Assembly (NCBI GenBank): GCA_029216955.1
Contig: JANAVB010033216.1
Location: 8,708,230 to 8,772,229, forward strand
Length of the DNA: 64,000 nt
From: Iris pallida
Taxonomy: Eukaryota > Streptophyta > Magnoliopsida > Asparagales > Iridaceae
Reading direction: 5' to 3'
A program made the translations under genes and the position numbers. Positions 21,143-33,185 of the stretch are shown in pieces. The notes beneath the pieces were generated by a model, which was not told the DNA's origin, ran no database searches, and worked only from the letters and a program-made list of their open reading frames with translations. The stretch's first letter is position 1. Each line of letters opens with the position of its first letter.

Positions 21143-21189
21143 CATTCAGAGGAGACGGAAAATCGACGGAGTTTGGATAAATCCGCCGG

Positions 21190-21500
21190 ATTATCCGAAC
21201 CCTCACAGCAAGTTTGTGAGGAGAAGTTCGGATAATCCGACGAAAAATCCGCGGAAATCCGACGGATCATCCGAAACCCTCACAGCAAGTATGTGAGGAG
21301 AAGTTCGGATAATCCGACGGAAATCCGCGGAAATCCGACGGATCATCCGAACCTCACAGCAAGTATGTGAGGAGAAGTTCGGATAATCCGACGGAAATCC
21401 GCGGAATCCGGCGGATCATCGGACCCCTCACAGCAAGTTTGTGAGACCACAGTTCGGATCATACGCCGGACTTCCGCTGAAATCGACGGATAATCCGCCT
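21190..21500 (+). repeat. Tandem repeat, ~74-77 bp unit, four copies
   Basis: CTCACAGCAAGT recurs at 21202, 21279, 21353 and 21427 (steps 77, 74, 74). Each unit carries TCGGATAATCCGACGG and CCGCGG, so the array is full of short palindromic CGGATAATCCG-type elements. A partial unit recurs at 21590-21640. Confidence 0.92.
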
Positions 21501-21861
21501 GACCTTTTTGCAACTTGAAATTCAAATCCAACGGCATCTGACAGATGCATTTAATGCATAACGGCTCTTTTTGTGACAGTTACTGTTGAACGGATAATCC
21601 GACGGATTTCCGCGAAAATCCGGCAGATAATCGCTCGACGGCTGTATTGCCTTTATGATGTTGGATTTGTATAAAGAGGCTTTGTCTCTCCTCTTAAAGG
21701 CTATCTCTTCCAAGCTTAATTTTCTCAACACACCAAAAGCTTCACCATTATACTCTACCTAATCTTCAATTGTCATCCAACCCAAAGTGCTAGAGTGTCT
21801 CAAGAGCTTTTACTTTCGATCTTCAAGTGTTTAGAAGATCAAGCATCCTTTCCTTTCTTTG

Positions 21862-21966
21862 AAGTTGGCGAGCCTTCGTAAGAAAACTCGTGTGTAGAAG
21901 TTGGCGAGTTCTTCGGATCCAAACTCGTGTTGAAGTTGGCGAGTTCTTCGGATCCAAACTCGTGTG
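21862..21966 (+). repeat. Three copies of a ~36-bp repeat
   Basis: GAAGTTGGCGAGTTCTTCGG followed by ATCCAAACTCGTG occurs twice almost exactly and once in diverged form. It lies in the leader downstream of the TATA-like box at about 21669. Confidence 0.8.
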
Positions 21967-22143
21967 TACTATTTGCATAATAGTGGATTAAAGCGCGGAG
22001 AGTTCGGGACTGGATTGCCTCAAAAGGATACCAGGATACATCCTTGCGTTTGCGTTGATCTTTCTACTCCTTACTCTTATTGCATCATTTGTTATAGTTT
22101 ATTTTTTTAATTCCCTATTCACCCCCCCTCTAGGGTTCTACAA

Positions 22144-25100
22144 TATATATATTGCTTGTGAATTGGAGTGTACATCGGTGTTGAATGTTCCACGGTAAGC
22201 AAGCTTGGTAAGAATTCTAATTCAATCTTCTTTATTGTTCATATTAATTGTGTGTATGCGGTGTAGAGTGTTCCACTGAGGGTCCGGTGGACCCAGAAAA
22301 TTGAATGGAGGATTTTTTGGGTCTATTATAAACTGTGAAAGAGTCCCAAATACAAAGGGATTCTACCGAATTTTTATGAATTCCAGGGGAGCCATTTTGG
22401 AAATCCAAAATTGGGTAAAACCTTAATTCAAGTATTATAGTTGATTCAAGGTTTTTGGGCTAAACATTAAAATTCTTAGATTCGAGATTTAGACTATAGG
22501 GCACGTAGACACAACTGCACGTGCACAAGTTTAACGGAAATCTCAATAACTTCTTGTTACGGATAAAGGAATACAATTTCCATGATATTGGAGCACTTCC
22601 TACCAATGAAATATCACGTATAAGCATGATGTCATGAACACACGAAATAGATACATGATTGGTTTTTAATCAACTTAAGTAGGTGTGATTAGTACGAATT
22701 GTTTGTGAATTTATTAAAATTGCATTGGGGATGGAAAGAACATTTGGATACACCGTACAAAACTATTTGCAATAAATACTTGTTAAAAACTAATAAACAG
22801 TGACCGACATCAGAAGGCCATACGATGATTGAGGTGAGACTCTGCATTGATAGAATTCTTGAGATCAACTCAAGTAAATCCGACACTGGTTATAATTTCA
22901 ATAATTACCACATTTATGTGAAATTATGGAAATAAAAGATGATACATTGATATCACAACACTTGAAACTCTGGACTCTTGTGGGACTAATCTAAGCATGG
23001 TCCATCCAAAAAATTTATCTGACCTTGGGTTTAAGGAATTATTGTCGAGACGGTAGACGATATTGTGATCAGTATGTTCTCTAAATTGATTTGTATAGTG
23101 TTTGTGATTATGATTTTGACACCAAGTAGAATATGATTTTTTGTATAGTAATAAAATCTCATATTTTCAAGTTAATGATATAAATTAATCGCAGTATTTT
23201 AGTTTCTAATTAGCTCTTTCTTTTTATTTCAGACATGTACATTTTTCTAGAAACTCCAGTATCATTTTCATTTTATTACTCGTTCTTAAATAAGGACTTG
23301 ATGGCCGTTTTGACGAATAGTATTGTTCACTAGGAGAAGATGATGATTCTGAATATTATGTAAATTAAACGTTTTGTGAAACTCTTGGCTTCGACTTGTA
23401 TAATAAGTATATGGGTAGAATGTATTGTAGTATATTACAGTTTGTGTTATGTTACCTAAATGTCCTGTACTCTTCCTAGAACTTCAGGCAATACGAATAC
23501 GCTACTATGGTGCATAGCCTGGGGGTGTATTTGCATATTCGGATCTCCGTATTCTGGAAACGGGACATGACAATTGACATGCAATCGAAAGCCAACATAA
23601 CAAATTTTGTTCTAGTATTAGGCCAAACACATGTTTAACCAGTATAATCTAGAAGACTCGTGCAAGCATTACGCTGAACTTAGCTAGATCGTTAAGATAA
23701 GAAAGATAAAAATATGGATAATGTACTTATGAAAAGATTTACAACCGACAAAATACCTAGTCCTTCTCAAGAATTTTTGTAGATGTAAGGTATCTTCCAA
23801 GAAGATTTCAAGGAATATCTAAGAGGAACATTCCAACAATCTTTTCAAAGAGTGCATACAATGTCAAAGTATTTTGGAGGCTTTTCTCAAGTAACCTCCT
23901 AGCTTGATTGCCTGGGTAGAACAAAAAATCTTGTACGTTACATATTGTCCCTCTCAGTCCATGCTCTAGTTCATTCGTGACAATGAGTGTCAATTACATA
24001 GGCGGTACAAATTTGCACATAGTCCTATTTTAAAACCAGAGTTCTCGACTGTTTCTCCATGCAGGTGGAAGAGGTCGTCACTGTAACCATCATCATCTTG
24101 GCATTCAGGCTAGCAACAAAATCATACTTAAATTTAACACCACAGTAGTTGAGGAAACATAGTGTTACGTAGTATCCCTCAACCCAGCGGCTCCTTTCGT
24201 CGCGCTGGTCCAGTAGTTAGTCACAGACCCGCACGCTCTTCATCCCGACATAGTCCTATTCTTGCTGGTTACAAGAAAATCGTACAAGCTTCTTACAAGT
24301 TTAAATTACAATATGGCGATTATAACAACTCGTAAATACAAAGATTACATTCTGGTAAAAAAAATTATGGAAGATGCAATAAAGTTGCTACAACTTTTAG
24401 AACAGACAAGAAAAACTTGTTGAGGTGATGACAATCACTGTTGCTAAAGTAAAATTTGGACATTTTTTATCGATATGCTTCCAACAAGCAGCAAGTTAAA
24501 AGAGTTAACTTCTAGAACGATTTTTTTTCACCCTCGAAAGATGTACAACGATAGGACATGACTTCGTCGCTGCTACTGCTACTGCAAACCTCATCTCGTT
24601 GCATTACTATCTTGTGTTCTATATCCCAAATAAAAAAAATTATGAGAATACATAGGGAAGCCAAGACCCCTAGCGCTATAAACCATCCATGATGGTAGTG
24701 GACGGATATCAAGGGAATAATCTCTACTGATTGGACTGTCATAACAGTAACTTCCCGAAGTGGACAGTTACGAAGCTAATACTACCACACTGGAACAACA
24801 GCCACGCTGGAACGCAGGTCATGCATTGACGCTGGTCTTGTAGGAATGCTGGTCACGTAGAAACGCGCACAAAGTGTACCATTAAAGTGTCACTTTACGC
24901 CCTTCTCTCGAGTCCGAGTCGTGGGCCTAGCTCCAAAGGTAAAGCAATTATTTCTTGAGGATTTGAACATTACCCTCTAGTAATACACTCCACCGTACCA
25001 AGCATATATATGGACTACAATTCTCATGTATACATAACAATAAAGATGAATTTTATATTAAAATACACAGTTGTAATTTGTCACGTAAATAATGGATGGC

Positions 25101-25204
25101 CGATTTCTAGAGAACAAATTCAAATAAACCTGTTGCCAACGTACTCGCCAATGTAGTGGCACTCACGTAGATCCTGTTGTGTTAGCTACGCTGACGACGC
25201 CGTC
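22144..25204. other. AT-rich sequence with no recognised gene
   Basis: I find no domain, splice-linked frame or transposon end in this stretch. The longest item of interest is a 77-codon minus-strand frame at 24512-24742. The final ~75 bp before 25205 are more GC-rich and continue, once the copia element is removed, into 32284-32385. Confidence 0.5.
24512..24742 (-). CDS. Hypothetical single-span membrane peptide (doubtful)
   Basis: A 76-residue frame has one clear hydrophobic span (WFIALGVLASLCILIIFFIW, residues about 20-39), then a charged tail with a Ser run (CSSSSSDEVMS) and a Lys-rich end. No upstream exon, promoter or homologue is recognisable. It could be a terminal exon of a membrane protein or a chance frame. 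I do not recognise it. Confidence 0.2.
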   Translation of the reverse strand: MTVQSVEIIPLISVHYHHGWFIALGVLASLCILIIFFIWDIEHKIVMQRDEVCSSSSSDEVMSYRCTSFEGEKKSF

Positions 25205-25209
25205 ATGTT

Positions 25210-26163
25210 TTTTGGGTTTTGGCCTTTTTGTTTTGGAACTTTAGTCCCACATAGGCTAGGCCAAATGAGTTGTATCTCTATATATTAGCTATGCTATTTA
25301 GAGATGCACATGTGTGGGAGGTGCACATGGGTGTGCCATGTGGGTTATTTTTCTATTGGAAAAAAGGCTAAATCAACAATTGAAAGCATTCATGCTTTTT
25401 GCTCTTGGAAAATTTATTTCCATTGGAGCTAAGTCCCGTAGGGGCTTAGCGACTCGGACACGAACTCATGGGCTCATAAGGCGTAATGTGGCATTATGTT
25501 GGCGCACTTTGCACTTAGCAGTCAGCATAGTGTGCTTAAGTTGCGCTCGAGCCACATGCGCTGCCAATTGAGCAGTTACAGCATGTTCGAGACGGTTTCT
25601 TCCCATATCCCGAACTGTTGCTAACTGGGCGGTTACAGAGCGAGGCTATATAAGCTTCTCTACTCTCTCTCTCTCTCTCTCAATAACAAGTTCAGAATTC
25701 TCATAAGGCGAAGTGTTTTTTAGCACCATTCTTACGTGTTTCCACAGAGTTTGAGAGTGAAGAGAAGCAGTACGTCAGCGCCACTTAGTGCAGGAGTTCG
25801 TACGCCTTCCAAGGAGTCAGAAGAGCAGAGTGTTCCTAAGTTCTCCGTCAAACTTGCTGGTTCTTGGAAGCTGTTCGTATGGGACTAATTAAGCTTTGAG
25901 CAACGGTGATCATTCACCCCAGCATGCCATCTTCCATATTTCGTCCGTCATCGCTGCTGCTGTTAGCATTTTGATTCGTACCTTCTGTTTAGAAGTGCTA
26001 CTGTCATTTATTACTATTACGAAATCTTTTTAGATTATCGTAATCCAGAATCCTCCTAGGATCTCTGTTGTGCACCTTCTTTGAGGCGTTGCGTTGAAAT
26101 ATTGTTTTTACAATTGTTTTATTTTTTCATTTTTTATCGAAAATTGTGTCTCGGCAGTAAACA
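25210..26163 (+). repeat. 5' LTR of the copia element
   Basis: 954 bp, starting TTTTGGGTTTTGGCC and ending CGGCAGTAAACA. It lacks the GC-rich repeat block present in the 3' LTR. A (CT)n run at about 25663-25682 and a TATATAAG box at about 25647 mark the promoter. The primer-binding site after it is degenerate (ATCTCAAAGCTT). Confidence 0.88.
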
Positions 26164-26185
26164 ATCTCAAAGCTTAATTGATACG

Positions 26186-27117
26186 ATGGAAAACTTTCGT
26201 TCTTTGCTAATCAATCCTAACTTCTCTGAGTTAGAACAATTTGATGGTGAGCACTATCAAATCTGGAAAAAAAAGTTTTTCTCAATCTTCAGTTCTCTGA
26301 TGTTGATCACGTGCTGATTGAGGAGGAACCTACTATTCCAGAAACTGGATCTGCAGCCGCAATCGCTACGGCTGCTAAGAACCAGAACAAGTAGAGAAGG
26401 GACAATAGCATTTACAGACTTATGATCATAATGTTGTGGAAGATTTTCTTGCCGAATCTTATTCAAAGAAGACTGTTGCCAGAGAGATTTTGGAGTCTCT
26501 AGAGAAATTTATGACGAAGATAAGAACCAGAGCAAGATATTTCTTGTTGAGAAATATCACAAGGGTTCTTTGAAGATGAAAAGCCAATGCTGTCGCAGGT
26601 GAAGGAGTTCTGAAGCTGCGACAGAAGTTGGAGGATAAGGCAATGCCCCTTACCGAAAAGTTTGTGGTTGGTGGGATTGTCTCTAAGCTTCCTACTGGGT
26701 GGAGCAAGTTCTACGCAAACATGCTAGGAAGAAGTTGGAGATTACTCTCGAAGATCTCCTACAGAAATGTATGTTGAGGACCAGATGCGGGCTCAACTGA
26801 AAGTGGACGCACTGTCAAAGCAATTGGCTAACGCCAATATGGTTCATACAGGGAACCAAGGGGAAAGCAAGCGGTCCCACAGCAATAAGAAGGACCCTGA
26901 CAATCTGAAAGTCAAGGGGACTTCCTTCAAGCAAAAGAAGCCAAAGTCCCATTTGGCTTGCTTCAAGTGTGGCAAAAAGGGCCACTTCAAAAGTGAATAC
27001 AAATCCAAGGCCAAGCAATCAGAGCAAGGTGAGCCTAGTAAGGTCTCAATGATCACTAATGTTGTTGCTATGATTGCGCAGGTCATGCGGTTGGGGCTGA
27101 TTCTGACTGGTGGATAG
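26186..27117 (+). pseudogene. Copia Gag, frameshifted, with altered zinc knuckle
   Basis: It starts at the ATG at 26186 (MENFRSLL...FDGEHYQIWKKK), a typical copia Gag opening. The frame breaks near 26300. The C-terminal part is open at 26767-27117 and holds the zinc knuckle CFKCGKKGHFKSEY at 26959-27000. The last Cys of the CCHC motif is Tyr (TAC), a change that would weaken RNA binding. Confidence 0.85.
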
Positions 27118-30009
27118 ACACTGGCGCCACTTGCTATGTCCGTTCCAGCAAGGAGTAGTTCACCACCTACACACTACTTCTGAAGTGGTTGTTGTGGCAA
27201 ACCAGGCACAAGCTGAGTTCTCAGGGTCGGGACGGTGGTGTTGAAGCTGACTTCTGGCAAGACTCGACGCTTCAAGGGGTGAAGCATGTACCTGTTATTG
27301 CCAAGAACCTGATCTCGGGAGGCCTACTCTGTAATGTATGCCTCAGGATGGACATCAATGCTGGCTAGATGGTAATGTCTATTAAGGAAACATATTTGGA
27401 AAAGCTTTTTATACCGAAGGAATGTTCAAAATTCAGCTTGTAAATCAGTCCAATGTAATTAATGCAATCCCTCCTTCTGCTTATACTTGAGTTGTGGCAT
27501 AATAGGCTAGGACATGTCATTGTAAACGAATAAACAAAATATCTAGTCTAGGACTTATCTCCAAGTGTGGGGGTAAGGTAGATAAATGTGAAGTTTGTGC
27601 TCAAATGTAGATCACAAGGAGACCCTTTCTCGGGTTTATCGAAGTACAGATCTTCTGGAGTTGGTACACTCCGATATCTATGACTCAAATAATTCTCACA
27701 AAGGCTGGGATGAAGTATTTCATAACCTTCATCGATGACTTCTCAAAGTATGCGTTCGTCTACTTGCTGAGCGGCAGACTTGACAACAACTCAAAAGAAT
27801 AAGAAGTGATCGAGGTAGGGAGTACAGGTCTCATGAATTCGTATGTTCTGCAAAGAACATAGAATTGTCAATGAGACTATGGCTCCGTACTCTCTCAATC
27901 AAATGGAGTAACAGAGCGAAGAACAAAATGTTAACAGAAATGATTAACTCAATGTTGTTGACTACGGGTCTTCCAAAGTGCTACTGGGGAAAAGCTGCAT
28001 TGATGGCCACTTTTATTCTAAATATAGTACCTCATGCACTTCAGACATTACTCCTCATGAACTCTGGTTCAAGGTCAGACCTAACTTGAATATCATTCGA
28101 GTGGGGTGTCTGGCATATGTCAAGGTTCCAGATCTGAAGATTCAGAAGCTTGGGATAAGGATTACAAAGACGATCTTCTTGGGGTATGTCGAGAAGAGTG
28201 ATGCTCGAAGATTTCTTGATATTGAGTCAAATCATATCATTAAATATCGCGACGCAGAATATTTTGAAGACAAATTTGTAAGGCACAAGAATATTGTTCT
28301 TGCGGATATACCGGAGAACAATGAGGGTGCGCAAGAAACTAAAGTTTTCAATGAAGAAGTAGTCCAAGAAGATGTTGTTGAAACAACAGTTGAACCAGAA
28401 CTCGCTGATCCGTCAGCGAAACGTGAGAGGAGGCCGAAGGACTTCGAAAATGACTTTGTCACCTATCATGTGGAAGCAGATCCGCTTACTTATAATGAGG
28501 CGATGAAGATCAGAGATGCAGTTTTTGGAAGGAGACGATTGACAATGAAATTGATTCCATTACCTCAAATAACACTTGGGTATTGGTGATCTTCCTGAAG
28601 GAGCGAAACCCATCGGATGCAAATGGATCTTCAAGAAGAAGATGAAAGCAGACGGAACTATTGACAAGTTCAAGGCTAGGTTGGTAGTTAAGGATTTTTC
28701 TCAGAAGCAGGAGATTGACTACTTTGACACGTATGCTCCAGTAGCCCGGATGACCACCGTCAGAATGTTGATTGCTCTTGCAGCAATACATAAGATGTGT
28801 GATACATCAGATGGATGTGAAAACGGTTTTCCTAAATGGCGAGCTGACGAAGAGATTTACATGCAACAGCCAGAGGGATTTGTCGTCAAGGGTCTTGAAG
28901 ACAAAGTCTGCAAGTTAGTAAAATTCTGTACAGTCTTAAACAGGCTCCCAAGATGTGGCATGAAAATTTGACAAGGTTATAAGGTCAAATGGCTACATGG
29001 TCAGCGAGACGGACAAGTGTGTTTACACGAAGTTTACTGATGGAAGAGGTGTGATCGTTTGTCCGTACATGGACGACATGCTAATCCTAGGTACGGATAT
29101 GGGCTGTGTCTCGAAGACAAAGAAGTTTATCTCAAACAAGTTCAGTATAAAGGATTTGGGGGAAGCTGATGTGATCTTAGGGATCAAGATCATCCGGACA
29201 GACAGGACTAGCACTGTCACAGTCTCATTATGTTGAGAAGATGATCACTCGTCGGGTATCAGGATCTTTCAGTGATCGATACGTCGTACAGGCTAATCTG
29301 AAGCTAAAGCCTAATTCTGGGGAAAGTATCAGGCAGCTGGAGTATGCAAGCGTAATCGAGAGTTGTGATGTATGCTACTACTGCCACAAGGCCTGACATA
29401 GCTTTTGCCGTAGGAATGTTGAGTCGTTTCATGAGCTATCCAGGCATTGAATACTGGAAAGCTGTGAAACAGGTTATGAGATATCTCAAAAAGACTCAGA
29501 CATATGCACTGCACTACAGCAGAGATCCGTCGATAGTAGAAGGCTTCAGTGATGCCAGCTGGTGCTCAGAAGTGGAGAGCGAGAGGTCCACAGGTGGATA
29601 CATTTTTATAATGGGTGGAGCTGCTATATCGTGAAAATCGAAGAAGCAGACTATGCTCTCGCGGTTATCCATAGAATCTGAGTTCTTTGCACTTGATATC
29701 GCAGCGGAGGAAGCAGAATGGCTTCGGGAGCTCATGTATGATCTTCCAGTAGTTAGGGGTACAAATATCGGCGATACCGATATACTGCGGCAGCCAGGCG
29801 ACTGCGACGGTTGCATCAAATGACCTCTTCAACGAGAAGAAGAGGACTGTGCGATTGAAGCACAGGGCAGTACACGATCTCATCAAGAGGGGTGTATTGC
29901 TCTGATTGATGTTCGGAGTCAGTAGAACCTGGCGGGCCTGTTCACCAAGGACCTCAAGCGCCAGCTGGTCGAGGACACAGCTTGTAAAATGGGCTTGAAG
30001 GCATTCTGA
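27100..30009 (+). pseudogene. Copia Pol (protease, integrase, RT, RNase H), decayed
   Basis: The protease site WWIDTGATC lies at 27108-27134. Integrase segments follow (ELVHSDIYDS near 27660; a C-terminal region in 27978-28560 with GCLAYVKVPD). RT begins near 28615 (GCKWIFKKKMKADGTIDKFK, DYFDTYAPVARMTTVRML) and has the catalytic YMDDMLILG near 29066, where copia RTs usually have YVDD. RNase H is at 29365-29985 (FSDASWCSEVESERSTGGY). Frames change at least five times, so no polyprotein can be made. Confidence 0.9.
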
Positions 30010-30289
30010 TATTGTATTATTGCAATCTTACCATAAAGTTTTATGCTATTAGTTCAAAGAGGAATCTACTAGGCATCTAACTTTTGGTTCAAGGGAGGAC
30101 CATTAATCGGAAGAATATCAGGAACGATGGACATATCCTATTAGGCATGGAGAGGTTACGGACCTACAACCACTGTTGTCTACTGTTGTTTTCTGCAGAA
30201 AACGGATCCTGTGGGAAGGTTGGCTTAAATGCCCTAATAAGTTCTCAGACAGAGTGAATGCCTGGTGTGCTTTACAGGAAGCATGATAT

Positions 30290-30740
30290 CGCAGCACTAC
30301 AAGGAGTGAAACTCCATGCTACAGTGGGGTGACTCCACTCCACTATGAGGTTTCCCGAGAGGGATAATGCCTGCTCGGCTATGCGAGCCAAGTCACAGCG
30401 ACGTAGAACCGCATATAGGCAGGTAGCCTAATACTGTATATTGAAATGAAAGAGGGTGTAGTCAACACTACAAAGAGGAGGGGTTCTCATGTTACAGTGG
30501 CACGACACCACATGAGGTACCCGGATAGGGGTAAAGCCTCGGTCATGCAAGCCATGTCGTTGCAGCGTAACACCGCAAGGGAGCCTAAGGCTTCATGCTG
30601 GGTAGTATGGCACTACAAAGATGCGATGACCTCATGCTACAGTAGTATGACACTACGATAAGGTTCCCGATATGGGGTAAGACCTCGGCTTTAGGCCATG
30701 TCATAGCGGCGTAGCACCGCAAGGAAGCGCAAAGCGCTTC
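30290..30740 (+). repeat. Three imperfect ~140-170-bp repeats in the copia 3' non-coding region
   Basis: A cassette of CACTACAA(G/A)GA, CATGCTACAGT, AGG(T/A)(T/C)CCCG, GCCTCGG and CGTA(G/A)(A/C)ACCGCA recurs starting near 30296, 30470 and 30613. It sits between the RNase H end and the polypurine tract and codes for nothing recognisable. It may be a structured RNA region or a simple tandem expansion. Confidence 0.75.
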
Positions 30741-31066
30741 TTCCCATGTCTCTTTAACAAAGAACTCACCTATAGTGTATGGACAAAGAGATATCAGGTC
30801 GTCTCTTGAGGGTAAACTTGTAGACGCCCAAAATTATACACTAAAATTAGGCTGGCACATGGCCTTTAATGTGTAGCAGAAGCATATGTAACTACATTAT
30901 ATGAGTGGAAAGAATTTCAGCTATGTTACAGAATTCAAGGCTTAGTCCATTCTTGTATTATAGTCTGTTGTTTGACCCATGCGGGAAGAATCAAGTCGTC
31001 AGCGACATCTCTCCTAATGCATGATGGACAGTTATTGTGGGGAACACTTATACCCATATATAGAGA

Positions 31067-31078
31067 TATGTGGAGGAT
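31067..31078 (+). promoter_or_regulatory. Polypurine tract of the copia element
   Basis: TATGTGGAGGAT directly precedes the 3' LTR start TGTTGGG, the expected place and composition for plus-strand priming. Confidence 0.7.
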
Positions 31079-32278
31079 TGTTGGGTGTTAGCCTTTTTTG
31101 TTTTAGAATTTTAGTCCCACATCGGCTTTGCCAAAGGAGTTGTATCTCTATATTAGCTATGCTATTTTAGAGATGCACATGTGGTGTGAAGGTACATATG
31201 GGTGTGCCATGTGGGGTTATTTTTCTAAGAAAAAAGGCTAAATCAATAATTGAAAGCATTCATTTTTGCTCTTGGAAAATTTATTTCCATTGGAGCTAAG
31301 CTCCGTAGGGGCCTAGCGACTCGGACTCGGACACGGACTCGGACTCATGGGCTCATGAAATGTAATGTGGCATTTTATTGGCACACTTTCTACTTATCAC
31401 GTCAGTATCGTCGCTAGGCACATAGTGCGCTTAAGTTGCACTCGTTGTGCGAGCCACTTGTGCTGCCAATTGGCACGACCAAGTTGCACGTCCAGTTGTG
31501 CGGCCAGTTACGTGGCCAAGTGGCGCATCTAGTTGCTCGGCCCAGTGGCGCACCAGTAGCGCTTCCTGTTGGCACACGGTTGGCACAGATTGTGCGGGGT
31601 GCGCTAGTGGCGCAAGTTGTGCGCGTTGCGCAAGTGGCGCAGATGGCGCGTGCTGTGCGCCCTTTGGCTCAGATCGTGTATGTGCACGATTGAGTAGTTA
31701 CAGCATGTTCGGGACGGTTTCTTCCCACTACCGAACATGTTGCTAACTGGGCAGTTACAGAGCAAGGCTATATAAGCTTCTCTGCTCTCTCTCTCTCAAA
31801 TAACAAGTTCAGAATTCACATAAGGTTGAAGTGTTTTTAGCACCATTGCTTACGTGTTTCCACAAAATTTGAGAGTGAAGAGAAGCAGTGCGTCAGCGCC
31901 ACTTATACAGGAGTTCGTGCGCCTTCCGAGGAGTCAGAAGAGCAGAGTGTTCCTAAGTTCTCCGTCGAACTTGCTAATTCCTGGAAGCTGTTCGTGAGGG
32001 GCGAATTAAGCTTTGAGCAACGGTGATCATTCACCCCAGCAGGCCATCTTCCATATTTCGCCCGTCATCGCTGCTGCTGTTAGCATTTCTATTCGTACTT
32101 TTATTTAGAAGTGCTACTGTCATTTACTATTATTACAAAATCTTTTTAGATTATTGTAATCCAGAATCCTCCTAAGATCTCTGTTGTGCACCTTCGTTGA
32201 GGCGTTGCGTTGAAACGTTATTTTTATAATTATTTTATTTTCCAGTTTTCCATCGAAAATTGTGCTCCGGCAGTAACA
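31079..32278 (+). repeat. 3' LTR of the copia element, with GC-rich repeat expansion
   Basis: 1200 bp from TGTTGGGTGTTAGCC to CGGCAGTAACA. Relative to the 5' LTR it holds about 246 extra bases, essentially the block at 31440-31690, where short GGCGCAAGTTG/TGGCGCA-type units recur. Open frames there are repeat artefacts. Confidence 0.88.
31440..31690 (+). repeat. GC-rich degenerate short-unit repeat in the copia 3' LTR
   Basis: Units of about 10-20 bp built on (A/G)GTGGCGCA, GTTGTGCG and TTGGCACG repeat across about 250 bp. The 5' LTR has only GAGCCACATGCGCTGCCAATTG at this site, so the two LTRs of one element differ by this block. Confidence 0.8.
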
Positions 32279-33185
32279 ATGTTCTCGACCGCTAGAGTTA
32301 CGAGAGTTACGTTCTTGTTGTCGGCGGCTTCGGAGCGAGTGAGGGAGGACCTACAGAGTAAAATTGGGCGCATCGCATTGGTAGCTGTAGTGTCCCATCC
32401 CACTCAGTCAATCGGAGAAATCGAAATGCCGACGGCGTTCGGCCTTGGCCTTACAACGGCTGCTCGAAGACTCGCTCGGTCGAGGCGACTCCTCGCTCAG
32501 GTGGGGTAGTTTCGATGAACTTGCCTCATCTTAGCCTTCACATAATAACTCGCATTTTTTTAACTTACACAAGTTAGGCTTAATAATGAAAGAGACGCAT
32601 CCACATAGCTAAGGGAATAATCTCGACGGGTCGGAATGTGTTAGAACATGAAAAACAGTCCCACAGTCTGCTTAGAAGTTTGCTCAGCATGTTTTCAAAT
32701 GACACTCGGTCCTTCCTCCGTGTCTTGGGAGAAGAAGTTGGCTTAAGTTGCTAAGTTGCCACAACGCTCGAATTAGCCTAAGTCATAGGCGTCGTCCGTA
32801 AGAATGCTTGATAAAGCATGCACGGTCCCGTCGTCCAAGGCTTGGCATAGCCTTCATCCGTCCAGTAGGTTAAGTCGTATTGCAAGGCTTGTGGCTTAAG
32901 TCTAGGCACCCAAGAACTTGTTTGTTCAAGTTGAACGCGTGCACGACACGTTCTCTCGATGCGAAGCTTGGCATAGCCTTTGCTCGTCGAGTTGTTGTTC
33001 GAATAAGTTAGAAAAGAGTTGTGCTGGGCTATCGAAGTCATAGCAAGCACTGTCCCATGTTTCCTGCGGTTGTCAAGTCACATAGTCCCATGAGATCAAG
33101 GCTCGTGTATAAAGTATATGACTTGAGCGATAGTGTCGCCTAGAGAACAAGGTCTGTCTAAGGCACGAGCTACGGTCGGTTTAGT

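Larger units (their letters stand above)
21143..22143 (+). mobile_element. LTR-like fragment with promoter and tandem repeats
   Basis: A ~74-bp tandem repeat (21190-21500) leads into TATAAAGAGG near 21669, a CT-rich leader with short repeats, and an end reading CTATTCACCCCCCCTCTAGG near 22113-22133. That CCCCCCTCTAGG end and the promoter layout resemble the U3-R-U5 of copia (Sirevirus-like) LTRs. No matching second LTR is in the window, so this is a fragment. The assignment is tentative. Confidence 0.45.
25210..32278 (+). mobile_element. Ty1/copia retrotransposon, plus strand, decayed
   Basis: Two LTRs flank a broken gag-pol in the copia order Gag, protease, integrase, RT, RNase H. The target-site duplication is ATGTT at 25205-25209 and 32279-32283. 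The 5' LTR must begin TTTTGGG for this to hold, so the usual TG start has become TT; the 3' LTR keeps TGTTGGG. Many stops and frameshifts disable it. It inserted 103 bp from the later site of element B. Confidence 0.92.

Noticed and set aside
21190..21500. CRISPR array
   Set aside because: The repeats are adjacent 74-77-bp units with no unique spacers, and this is plant nuclear DNA.
25160..25205. LINE reverse transcriptase from a YADD motif in the plus-strand frame before the copia element
   Set aside because: Only the four-residue motif fits; the residues that follow after joining to 32279 do not resemble any RT.
31436..31746. Two overlapping ~90-codon frames rich in Ala and Cys
   Set aside because: They translate the GC-rich repeat block that is absent from the partner LTR.
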